From: an uncultured Chitinophaga sp.
Lineage (GTDB): Bacteria > Bacteroidota > Bacteroidia > Chitinophagales > Chitinophagaceae
Assembly: GCF_902168175.1 (NCBI RefSeq)
Contig: NZ_CABHOU010000041.1
Span: 84,010-148,009, forward strand
DNA length: 64,000 nt
Direction: 5' to 3'
Under the pieces are notes generated by a model. The model was not told the DNA's origin and searched no databases. It saw nothing but the letters and a program-made list of their open reading frames with translations. A program made the translations under genes and the position numbers. Shown here piece by piece: positions 19,033-27,223 of this stretch. The first letter of the stretch is position 1. The number at the start of each line of letters is the position of its first letter.

Positions 19033-19605
19033 ATGAAAAAAACATTGACGTTAATCCTGTTTGCAACATTGATGGTAACCCTGAACAGCTGCTCAAAAGA
19101 CAAAGATGAAAATGGCAATTATGGTAACAACCCCAAAACAATTGTTCCGGACGATCTTGTGGGTTACTGGCTGGCGGGCTCTACTTCCATCGGAAGTTTC
19201 TGGGGCTACGATGGCAGTTACCAGGGCGCTGGTTTCGAACTGGCAGTGGGTTATATGTTGTTTAAAGATGGCAGGGCGAGGGAGTATTTTTATTACACCA
19301 ATACCAACAGTGGTTGCCGTTCGCAGGTGTTGGGCTACAAAGAAGGTACGGTAGAAGTCGATCTCACCAACAACAGTTTCAAATTCTATTCGGCCGCCGG
19401 TAACTACCGTGGGTACCAGTCCTGCGGCGGTTCTGACAACGGTAAAACCAAAAAGTACGGCGCCGATGAACTGTACCCTAAAAAGCAGGTACAGTATACG
19501 GATATCGAATTTAAGAAGGAAGCCGGTAAGATCAAATCATGGCATATTTATTATGACGATGGATCATCCATGGATTTTACAAAATCGCAGGAACCGCAGA
19601 AGTAG
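19033..19605 (+). CDS. Small lipoprotein of unknown function
   Basis: A 190-residue lipoprotein: MKKTLTLILFATLMVTLNSC then SKDKDENGNYGNN, a flexible charged linker after the lipid-anchored Cys20. The body starts with VPDDLVGYWLAGS, a pattern seen at the start of lipocalin-like Bacteroidota domains ('LxGxW'), followed by Tyr/Gly-rich beta strands. Two Cys residues (in NSGCRSQ and YQSCGGSD) could form a disulfide. I do not recognise a specific family. It is transcribed alone and ends at a shared terminator. Confidence 0.75.
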   Translation: MKKTLTLILFATLMVTLNSCSKDKDENGNYGNNPKTIVPDDLVGYWLAGSTSIGSFWGYDGSYQGAGFELAVGYMLFKDGRAREYFYYTNTNSGCRSQVLGYKEGTVEVDLTNNSFKFYSAAGNYRGYQSCGGSDNGKTKKYGADELYPKKQVQYTDIEFKKEAGKIKSWHIYYDDGSSMDFTKSQEPQK

Positions 19606-19621
19606 GAATGTTTGTATCAAT

Positions 19622-19654
19622 AAAAAAGCCGGCCTGTCAGGGGCCGGCTTTTTT
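19622..19654. terminator. Bidirectional intrinsic terminator
   Basis: A perfect 13-bp inverted repeat (aaaaaagccggcc and its complement) with a 7-nt loop lies between convergent genes, with T runs in both directions. Confidence 0.9.
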
Positions 19655-19655
19655 A

Positions 19656-19922
19656 TTAGTCTTTACATTTATCCCAGTCCGGTGTATACACCTCATGTAT
19701 TTCAGTCAGTGCTTCCAGGTAAGCTTTTGCATCGGTCTTTTCTATGTCTGTTAGAAAAGTAAGAATGAACTTCGGGCCTGTGCTGTAAAAATAAAGTTTG
19801 CCCCGGCTGGAGTCCATCCCTGTTCTATATCTTATTGCTTTGATGCGGAGGAGTGCCTGCGCATCTTCCAGCTCCACCGGCTGTTTAAATACAGCTATCA
19901 GTTCTATCTTGTCGGGTGTCAT
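19656..19922 (-). CDS. Small hypothetical protein (88 aa)
   Basis: An 88-residue soluble protein without signal peptide or membrane helix. It alternates beta-like and helical segments (KIELIAVFKQPVELEDAQALL..., KLYFYSTGPKFILTFLTDIEK), consistent with a small alpha/beta fold. I recognise no family. Support for coding: it ends exactly at a bidirectional terminator, opens with ATG, and codon use resembles its neighbours. The sequence GGTGTATACACC at 19681-19692, inside its last codons, resembles the intergenic palindrome seen elsewhere in the window. Confidence 0.6.
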   Translation of the reverse strand: MTPDKIELIAVFKQPVELEDAQALLRIKAIRYRTGMDSSRGKLYFYSTGPKFILTFLTDIEKTDAKAYLEALTEIHEVYTPDWDKCKD

Positions 19923-19975
19923 AGGGTAATCAGATTAGGTAACGAAATGTACAAAATCTAATTCATCCCCCGATG

Positions 19976-20755
19976 TTATTTCCCTTTTACCTGGTAGGGG
20001 AGCGACAGGTTTTTGGATAACACGCTGTACACCTTGTAAACGCCGAGCATTGGCATTTTTCCATCTGCCAGGTGTGCGCCGCCTTCGCCGGTAGAAAGTT
20101 GCATATAAGCGCCCACAGCATCATACTTAAAATCAGTTTTAAACCGCACCCTGTAGTCGGGTACCACTACCCTGATAGATTTCCCTTCTGTAACCACCTG
20201 GAAGCCGGGAGAGTCCATGTACATGGGCATGCCCGGATTGGTTTTGGGAAGAACAACTGATTTGTCGGCAGCGTTAAATTCTTTCACCGATAAACCGCCC
20301 GGCACGCGTTTGTCCTCTACCAATACCACCCAGTGCGGATGCCATATTATTTTGTCGTTGGTATAGTCTCCATCACCGTCTTCATCCCAAAGCGGGGTGT
20401 CGTCGAAATCAGGATGGGCAGTTAGGGCAAGGGCTACAATGCCATCTGTTTTACTAAACCCAATATCTTCTGAAGATAGGGTGGTGGGGAACACATAACC
20501 ATCTACAGGCGCGCCGTTCATTTGTCCCGCGGGCGAAGAAACACTGCGGCCTGCTTGTCCCTGCACATTAATTTCAAACTCTAACTGGCCCCACTTTTTG
20601 TTGTGCGTAACTGAGGCGCCTGTTATTTTGTAATCAGTTTCGTTGATGTTCGATTTTTCCTTTTTTAACTTCTGGCAGGAGTCGCAATATTCTCCTGCGA
20701 AAGCGGCGGTTGCGGGCATAAGGGCCCAGCAGATAAGTGTTAATATCCGTTTCAT
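19976..20755 (-). CDS. Exported protein of unknown function with acidic calcium-like loop
   Basis: A 259-residue protein with a signal peptide (MKRILTLICWALMPATAAFA). The mature N-terminus carries a Cys pair, EYCDSCQKLKK. Near residue 125 the loop DEDGDGDYTND has the spacing of an EF-hand or thrombospondin-type calcium-binding loop. The rest is beta-rich (GQLEFEINVQG, IRVVVPDYRVRF). I recognise no named family. It lies 40 bp downstream of the alpha/beta hydrolase on the same strand and could be co-transcribed. The calcium idea is inference from one loop. Confidence 0.75.
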   Translation of the reverse strand: MKRILTLICWALMPATAAFAGEYCDSCQKLKKEKSNINETDYKITGASVTHNKKWGQLEFEINVQGQAGRSVSSPAGQMNGAPVDGYVFPTTLSSEDIGFSKTDGIVALALTAHPDFDDTPLWDEDGDGDYTNDKIIWHPHWVVLVEDKRVPGGLSVKEFNAADKSVVLPKTNPGMPMYMDSPGFQVVTEGKSIRVVVPDYRVRFKTDFKYDAVGAYMQLSTGEGGAHLADGKMPMLGVYKVYSVLSKNLSLPYQVKGK

Positions 20756-20795
20756 ATGTATTAATTTGTGTGTTTATAAGTTGGTGCCGGCGCAG

Positions 20796-21656
20796 TTAGG
20801 CATTTGCATGCTCCTCTATAAAAGCATGTATATACCGCGTTGTCATTTCCGGATGTTGATGATGCGGTCCATGGCCGGCCCTGGGCATTACTACGACCTG
20901 GGTTGTTGGCAACTGGCGGTTAAGTTCGAACCAGTTTTCCGGTGGAAAGCACACTTCATGATCGCCGGAGATCACCAGGATGGGGATGTTCGTTTCCGTT
21001 AATTTTCTCCTCGCATCGTAAGGATCTTTTGAATAATCTTCCGCTCCCATTCCGTAATACTGCCACACTTCGGGTTTTACCTTAGGGTCACGGTCGGTAC
21101 GCGCATTGATGCGCTGGTGACTGGCCCAGGCGGCCTGTTTGCTGCGTTCGGAGATAGGTTCGAAGAAGAGAATAATTTCATGTTCAAAAGTGTAATCCTC
21201 TATGTAAGCCGTTTTTAGAAAAATTTCTTCCACAGGATGCGTTACCTGTCCCGGCGGTTTAGTACCTATCAGTACGAGCTGCTGTACACGTGAAGGAAAA
21301 GAGGTGGTAGCGATTTGCGCTACCCATCCGCCCAGCGACCATCCCCCGAGCAGGAAGCGGTCGATGGACAGGTAATCTGCCAGATCAATTACATCCTGTG
21401 CAAAGGATTTCATATCACTGTTAGGCTCGCCCGTAGATGATCCCATCCCGCTATAATTAAAAATAATTACCTGGTAGTTTACGGCCAGCAGGTCGAGAAA
21501 CAAAGGGTCCCAATCATCGAGGTTGCCGCGAAACCGCTGACATAATATAAAGGGAGTGCCTTCGCCCAGCGAGCGGTAAGCGATGTTTTTACCATTAGCG
21601 GTAGCAAACAGGGTGCTGACGTTTGTTGCATTAACGGTTGCGGTTACACTTTGCAT
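20796..21656 (-). CDS. Alpha/beta-fold hydrolase
   Basis: A 286-residue cytoplasmic protein with the complete alpha/beta-hydrolase triad. The nucleophile elbow is GWSLGG (Ser107), the acid is in ISGDHE (Asp232) and the His in GHGPHH (His262). The oxyanion-hole strand is FILCQRFRGNLDDWD, where most relatives have an HG motif, so CQRFRG is a variant. Size and cap region (about 145-205) fit small esterases, haloperoxidase-like enzymes or lactonases. The substrate cannot be assigned. It may form a short operon with the exported protein downstream. Confidence 0.88.
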   Translation of the reverse strand: MQSVTATVNATNVSTLFATANGKNIAYRSLGEGTPFILCQRFRGNLDDWDPLFLDLLAVNYQVIIFNYSGMGSSTGEPNSDMKSFAQDVIDLADYLSIDRFLLGGWSLGGWVAQIATTSFPSRVQQLVLIGTKPPGQVTHPVEEIFLKTAYIEDYTFEHEIILFFEPISERSKQAAWASHQRINARTDRDPKVKPEVWQYYGMGAEDYSKDPYDARRKLTETNIPILVISGDHEVCFPPENWFELNRQLPTTQVVVMPRAGHGPHHQHPEMTTRYIHAFIEEHANA

Positions 21657-21872
21657 GATGTATTTTTTAGAACGTTTCAGGGTGATGGCAATAAAAGGTC
21701 GATGCCCCTTTGGGGCTTGAGTTTCGTCCGTTTTACCTTACTATGCAAATGTTGAACAAAACCTTGTAAGTGGCAATGGAGAATCAGTGGCAGTGGTTGG
21801 CGAATTCAGTGTGCGTGAGTATTTTCGGCAGCGGTTGAATTATTAATGGTTGCGTGGCTTCGATACAAACAA

Positions 21873-21915
21873 AAATGGCTACAATCCTTTTGAGCGAAAA
21901 GGTGTGTAGCCATTT
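21873..21915 (-). terminator. Intrinsic terminator of mnmE
   Basis: A perfect 11-bp outer stem (aaatggctaca/tgtagccattt) encloses an inner cctttt/aaaagg stem. Read on the minus strand it is followed by TTTTGTTTG, 17 bp beyond the mnmE stop. Confidence 0.82.
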
Positions 21916-21932
21916 GTCAGTGATTGTAGTAA

Positions 21933-23315
21933 TTATTTACCGATACAGAACTTTGAGAATATAAAATCCAACCTGTCCTCATTCGTCACTTCACCAGTAA
22001 TCAGTCCCAAATGGTGCAAACACATCCTGATATCCAATGCCAGCAAATCGCCGGGTAGTTTATTGTCAAGTCCATTGCGCACATCCAGTAATGCACGTAA
22101 CACTTCCTGGAGTGCAGCGTAATGCCGCGAGTTCGTGATTACAGTGTCTTCGGTGTTAATGTTGCCGCTCATTACTTTGTCTACCAGTGTATTTTTAAGC
22201 TGGTCGATATCGTTGTGGTTGCGGGCAGATATGAAAAGGATGTTGGGGATGGCGGCAAACTTTGCAGTGGCGCCAGGTGTGATATCTGTTTTGTTGCCTA
22301 CGAGTAAGTAGTTGATATTTTCGGCTTCAAATGCAGTGACCTGGTTTTGAATGTCGGCTGCACTGTACTCGTTTACATCAAACAGGTAGATCACTAATCC
22401 GGCTTCACGCATTTTCTCGAGCGACTTCTGTACGCCAATGCTTTCAATGGCGTCTACACTTTCGCGGATGCCTGCCGTGTCGATAAGGCGGAACAAAACG
22501 CCTTTTATGTTTAATACTTCTTCAATGGTATCGCGCGTAGTGCCGGCTATATCGCTTACGATGGCACGGTTCTCGTTCAAAAGGGTATTTAACAGCGTGG
22601 ATTTACCTGCATTGGGTTTGCCGATAATTGCCGTGTTTACACCATTCTTGATCACGTTACCCATGCTGAAAGAATCGATGAGGTGTTTAACGGTGACGGT
22701 CGCTGATGTGACCAGGTCGAAAAATTGCGTGCGGTCGGCAAATTCTACGTCCTCCTGGCTGAAGTCCAGTTCCAGCTCTATAAGGGCGGAGAAGCGGATC
22801 AGGTGTTCGCGTAATGCTTTTAACTCCTTCGAAAAACCACCGCGCATTTGTTGCATAGCTGTTTGGTGCGATGCGGCGGTATTGCTGGCAATAAGGTCGG
22901 CTACTGATTCGGCCTGGGTAAGATCGAGTTTGCCATTGAGGAAGGCGCGCTGTGTAAATTCACCCGGCTGCGCCATACGCGCACCGGATTGTATACAGGC
23001 GTCTATAATCTGCTGTTGTATATATGGAGAGCCGTGACAGGATATTTCTGTAACGTCTTCACCGGTATAAGAACGTGGGTTCTTAAAAATGCTCACCACT
23101 ACTTCATCTATCGCTTTACCTGTTTCCGGATGCAATAGTACACCAAAGTGCAACGTATGCCCCGGCACGGTTGTAAGATCTTTCGCCGGGAATAGTTTAT
23201 CTGTAATTGTAATCGCCTCCACCCCGCTTAACCTTATTACCGCGATAGCGCCTATTCCCGGTGCTGTTGCTACTGCAACTATTGTGTCATGATGCCCTGG
23301 CAGTTTACCAATCAT
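21933..23315 (-). CDS. mnmE: tRNA uridine-5-carboxymethylaminomethyl modification GTPase MnmE
   Basis: A 460-residue protein matching MnmE/TrmE over its full length. The N-terminal tetrahydrofolate-binding domain (TIVAVATAPGIGAIAVIRLSG) comes first, then a helical domain, with an embedded G domain (P-loop GKPNAGKST near residue 235, switch DIAGTTRD, DTAGIRES, NKTD). The C-terminus FSKFCIGK carries the catalytic Cys of the FCIGK motif. With MnmG it installs the cmnm5 modification on wobble uridine of several tRNAs. It is a single-gene unit with its own terminator. Confidence 0.98.
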   Translation of the reverse strand: MIGKLPGHHDTIVAVATAPGIGAIAVIRLSGVEAITITDKLFPAKDLTTVPGHTLHFGVLLHPETGKAIDEVVVSIFKNPRSYTGEDVTEISCHGSPYIQQQIIDACIQSGARMAQPGEFTQRAFLNGKLDLTQAESVADLIASNTAASHQTAMQQMRGGFSKELKALREHLIRFSALIELELDFSQEDVEFADRTQFFDLVTSATVTVKHLIDSFSMGNVIKNGVNTAIIGKPNAGKSTLLNTLLNENRAIVSDIAGTTRDTIEEVLNIKGVLFRLIDTAGIRESVDAIESIGVQKSLEKMREAGLVIYLFDVNEYSAADIQNQVTAFEAENINYLLVGNKTDITPGATAKFAAIPNILFISARNHNDIDQLKNTLVDKVMSGNINTEDTVITNSRHYAALQEVLRALLDVRNGLDNKLPGDLLALDIRMCLHHLGLITGEVTNEDRLDFIFSKFCIGK

Positions 23316-23795
23316 AATATTCTTAATGAAGAAACGAAATTACTATAATAACTGTAATGACAGCGCATGGGTTGTAAGCTCTATAAGGTCTATAGATTAA
23401 GCAAATAATAAATCAGTATTTTTTTTAATCAATGTGACACAAAAGATGTAAATGTTACCGGATACTAAAATTTTTGTTAAGAATTGACCGATTTAATCCA
23501 AAAATTTACGATTTTTGTCTTGATGGTGAAAAATTACAACAAAAGTTTAACGCAGCCGTCTTGTCTCTGTTGAGGCAATTGTATATGAGAAAGTTTGTGA
23601 GACGTATCGTTTATGAGAAGTTAGAACGTGAGTAATTAAAAGTGAGCAATAAGCAGCTGTCGTTATTTATTAATAGAATAACCGCATTGTTTCCTTTTCT
23701 AAACCAGAATTTAAATCGTATTACAGCAATTAAGAGATTGAGGGAAAAAAGTTTATGAGAGCAAGCAAGCTTATTTAACAGTAAGTAAACGTTGT

Positions 23796-23809
23796 CTGTA
23801 CATGTACAG
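23796..23809. promoter_or_regulatory. Perfect 14-bp palindrome (candidate operator)
   Basis: ctgtacatgtacag is its own reverse complement. It lies 155 bp before the SusC start and 39 bp before the second palindrome. It has no T tract, so a protein-binding site is more likely than a terminator. Confidence 0.4.
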
Positions 23810-23848
23810 CAAACCGTCCCTTTTTACAAGTTTTATTTATGCGTAATG

Positions 23849-23869
23849 TTACAGTGACCGTCACTGTAA
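23849..23869. promoter_or_regulatory. Perfect odd palindrome, 10-bp arms (candidate operator)
   Basis: ttacagtgac is followed by a single C and then its exact complement gtcactgtaa. It ends 95 bp before the SusC ATG. The spacing leaves no room for a hairpin loop in RNA at full pairing, which favours a dimeric regulator-binding site on DNA. Confidence 0.45.
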
Positions 23870-23964
23870 AGGCACTTCTATAAGCGAGTCTTCATCTATA
23901 CCAGCTTCTATACTTTGTTTATAGGGTTTCCTACTATCTATATTAAATCTAAATCAAAATCTAC

Positions 23965-26900
23965 ATGAGGCAAAAATTGCTTGGTTTTTTCTTAATGACG
24001 GTGCTACAGGTTACAGTGGCATTCGCGCAGGACAAGAAGGTAACTGGTAGAGTTACCGACGCCAATGATGGAAGTGCTATCCCAGGCACCTCTGTAATTA
24101 TTAAAGGAACTAATTCCGGCACCCAAACTGATGGTAATGGTAACTTTTCCCTTACGGTTCCACAAGGAAAGGAATTGCTGATACGTTCTATTGGTTTCGC
24201 CGAGAAAACGATTACAGTAGGCGCTTCCAATGTTATTAACATCATACTTACCGCTGAATCAGGCGACCTTAACGAGGTGGTGGTTGTAGCATTTGGTAAG
24301 GCTAAGAAAGAGTCACTTACCGGTTCTGTATCGGCCATTACTGCCAAAGATATTGAGAAGCGTCCTGTTACTAACGCCATGAGCGTACTGGAAGGTGCTG
24401 CTGCTGGTGTACAGGTAAACAACACGACCGGTCAGCCTGGTTCATCGCCTTCTATACGTATCCGTGGTTTTACGACTGTTAGCGGCGATGCCAATAACGC
24501 GCCGCTGTACGTAATTGATGGTGTTCCTTTTGCAGGCAACGTTGCCGACATCAACCCTAACGATATCGAATCTATTTCTGTGCTGAAAGATGCGGCTTCT
24601 TCTGCATTGTACGGTGCAAGGGCTTCTAACGGTGTTGTTATTATGACCACCAAAAGGGCCAAAGGTGCAGATGGTTCTATGAACCTGGTAATTAACCAGG
24701 GTGTTTATGGCCGTGGTATTAAGGAGTACGAAACTCTTAACCCCAACCAGTACATGGAAACCATGTGGAAAGGTTACAGGAACAACCTGCGGTCTACCAA
24801 CCCAACAGTGTATCCTACAGATGCTGCTGCAGGTGCTAAAGCTACTGCCAGCCTTATTTCTGACTACTTATACCTGAATATTTACGATCAGCCGGACGGC
24901 GCGCTGTTCGATGCGAATGGTAAACTGGTGGCCAATGCTAAGATCCGCGACGGTTACAGGGGTGACCTCGACTGGTTTGATGGTATGGAAAGAACTGGTT
25001 ACCGCCAGGATTATACCCTTAGCGGTAGTGCCCGTAGCAAAAAGAGCAACCTGTACTACTCGCTGGGTTACCTCGATGAGAAGGGTTATGTAAAAACTAC
25101 CGACTTCCAGCGTGTAACAGGTAGGATTAATGCCGATATACAAGCGAAGGAATGGATGAAATACGGTTTCAACATCGCCGGTTCTCACCAGAAATCAAAC
25201 GGTGCTCCTGGTACTACCGGTAGTTCAGGATCTATCGTAAACCCGTTTTATTTCGCAAGAAATATAGCGCCTATCTATCCTATATACCTGCATGACGAAG
25301 CCACTGGCGGCTTTGCACTAGATGCGGATGGAAACAAACAGTTTGATGACGGTACCAGCTCGCGTAACCAGTTGATCGGCCGCCACACTATCTGGGAAAA
25401 TGAACTGAACCAGGACAGAACGATCAGGAACACCCTGCAGGGTCAGGTTTTCATTGATGTTAAATTCCTGAAGGATTTCACTTTAACCCTTAAAGGCGAC
25501 ATGAACGTTCGTAACAACGATAACAATACATACAGCAACGCGATTATTGGCGATGGTTCCGGTAACAACGGCCGCGCATCTTCAGAGAACTACCGTTATA
25601 AAAATTACACTGCACAGCAATTGCTGAACTGGGGCAAATCGTTTGGCCAGCATAATGTAGATGTATTAGTAGCGCACGAGAATTATTATGATAGCTATAA
25701 CTACCTGTATGGTTATAAAACTAACCAGACTTTTGCAGGTCAGCCCGATTTCTCGAACTTCACCCAGATTACTAACCTTGATGGTTACAGGGTAGATTAC
25801 AGAACGGAAGGCTATCTTGCCCGCGCCCGTTACAATTTCAATGAAAAGTACTACCTCGATGGTTCTTACAGGAGAGATGGAACGTCTAAATTCTTTGAAG
25901 ATTCTCGTTGGGGTAACTTCTGGTCTTTAGGTGGTAGCTGGTTACTGTCAAAAGAAAACTTCTTCCTGCCGCTTACTAACGTAGTAGATTACGCTAAACT
26001 GCGTGCTTCTTACGGTGAAGTTGGTAACGATGCCGGTGCTGATACGTATGCCTGGATGGCTTTGTACACCCTGGAGCAGAACGGTAACTCTGCAGCGCTC
26101 TATAAAATACAGAATGAAGCGAAGAACCTCCAGTGGGAAACTTCCTCTTCTATTACAGCTGCCCTCGAAACCCGTATTTACGACAGGGCTAACATCGTTG
26201 TAGAATACTTCGATAAACGTTCTCAGAACCTGTTGTTCGACGTAAACCTGCCACTTTCTGCAGGCGGTACTTCTTCTGGTACAGCTGAATCGGTACAAAC
26301 GGCTAATATCGGTTCTATCTCTAACAAAGGTATCGAGGTTACTTTTGATGTGGATATCGTTAAAACCAAAAACTGGAGATGGAACGTTGGTGCTAACGCA
26401 ACCTGGATGAAAAATGAAGTGGTAAAACTGCCTAAAGAAAATGCCGAAAACGGTATTATCACTGGTAACTACAAACTGCTGAAAGGTCACGGTATCTATG
26501 ACTTCTGGACATACCAGTTCGCTGGTGTTGATCAGATGACAGGTAAATCACTGTACCTGGCCGATGATGTTGCATTTGATCCTAAAAACACCGGTGGCGC
26601 CTGGTTTCCATACCTGGTAACGATCGGCGATAAAAACTATACCACTAATAATACGTACGCTAAACGCGACTGGAGCGGTAGTGCTATTCCTGATGTGTAT
26701 GGTAGCTTTTCTACCGGTTTATCTTACAAAAGCTTTACCCTCTCCGGTATCTTTACTTACTCTATCGGCGGTAAAACTTACGATGACTCTTACCTGAGCC
26801 TGATGAGCATGTCTGGTTCTGTTAGCAACCTGCATAAAGATCTGCTGAAAGCATGGGACGGTATTCCTGAAGGTATGACTGAAACTTCGGCCAACCGCAT

Positions 26901-27204
26901 CGATCCTGATGGTATTCCTGTGGTAGATTTCTCTAAGAGCATACTGAATAACGGTATGTCTACCCGCTTCCTGCAGAACGGTTCTTACTTCGTGGTAAAA
27001 AACATTGCACTAAGCTATAGCGTACCCTCATCACTGCTCAAAAGGATCGATCTGAGCTCTGTACGTATCAACGCAGGCATTGAAAACCTGGCCACCTTCA
27101 CCAAACTGCAGGGTATGAACCCACAGCAGTCCTGGAACGGTAGAAGCGTAAACGCTTTCGTAACGCCACGCGTAATGTCTGTAGGTGTAAACATTGGTTT
27201 ATAA
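23965..27204 (+). CDS. SusC/RagA-type TonB-linked outer-membrane protein (no STN domain)
   Basis: A 1079-residue receptor: signal peptide MRQKLLGFFLMTVLQVTVAFAQ, a carboxypeptidase-regulatory-like domain at 26-100 (VTGRVTDANDGSAIPGTSVIIKG), a TonB box/plug region with IESISVLKDAASSALYGARA at about 205-225, then a large barrel. It lacks the STN domain and has no sigma/FecR pair nearby, so it is controlled differently from the 11389 receptor. Codons are markedly uniform (GGT, AAC, TAC, CTG, TCT), more so than in the other SusC genes here, suggesting high expression. Its SusD partner starts 19 bp downstream. Confidence 0.95.
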   Translation: MRQKLLGFFLMTVLQVTVAFAQDKKVTGRVTDANDGSAIPGTSVIIKGTNSGTQTDGNGNFSLTVPQGKELLIRSIGFAEKTITVGASNVINIILTAESGDLNEVVVVAFGKAKKESLTGSVSAITAKDIEKRPVTNAMSVLEGAAAGVQVNNTTGQPGSSPSIRIRGFTTVSGDANNAPLYVIDGVPFAGNVADINPNDIESISVLKDAASSALYGARASNGVVIMTTKRAKGADGSMNLVINQGVYGRGIKEYETLNPNQYMETMWKGYRNNLRSTNPTVYPTDAAAGAKATASLISDYLYLNIYDQPDGALFDANGKLVANAKIRDGYRGDLDWFDGMERTGYRQDYTLSGSARSKKSNLYYSLGYLDEKGYVKTTDFQRVTGRINADIQAKEWMKYGFNIAGSHQKSNGAPGTTGSSGSIVNPFYFARNIAPIYPIYLHDEATGGFALDADGNKQFDDGTSSRNQLIGRHTIWENELNQDRTIRNTLQGQVFIDVKFLKDFTLTLKGDMNVRNNDNNTYSNAIIGDGSGNNGRASSENYRYKNYTAQQLLNWGKSFGQHNVDVLVAHENYYDSYNYLYGYKTNQTFAGQPDFSNFTQITNLDGYRVDYRTEGYLARARYNFNEKYYLDGSYRRDGTSKFFEDSRWGNFWSLGGSWLLSKENFFLPLTNVVDYAKLRASYGEVGNDAGADTYAWMALYTLEQNGNSAALYKIQNEAKNLQWETSSSITAALETRIYDRANIVVEYFDKRSQNLLFDVNLPLSAGGTSSGTAESVQTANIGSISNKGIEVTFDVDIVKTKNWRWNVGANATWMKNEVVKLPKENAENGIITGNYKLLKGHGIYDFWTYQFAGVDQMTGKSLYLADDVAFDPKNTGGAWFPYLVTIGDKNYTTNNTYAKRDWSGSAIPDVYGSFSTGLSYKSFTLSGIFTYSIGGKTYDDSYLSLMSMSGSVSNLHKDLLKAWDGIPEGMTETSANRIDPDGIPVVDFSKSILNNGMSTRFLQNGSYFVVKNIALSYSVPSSLLKRIDLSSVRINAGIENLATFTKLQGMNPQQSWNGRSVNAFVTPRVMSVGVNIGL

Positions 27205-27223
27205 CAAAAAAACTAAAGAGAAG

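Larger units (their letters stand above)
23316..23964. other. Long divergent leader between mnmE and SusC
   Basis: 649 bp with no credible ORF. It is A/T-rich, with no exact TAnnTTTG plus TTTG pair that I could find. Two perfect palindromes near its right end are listed separately. Confidence 0.5.
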
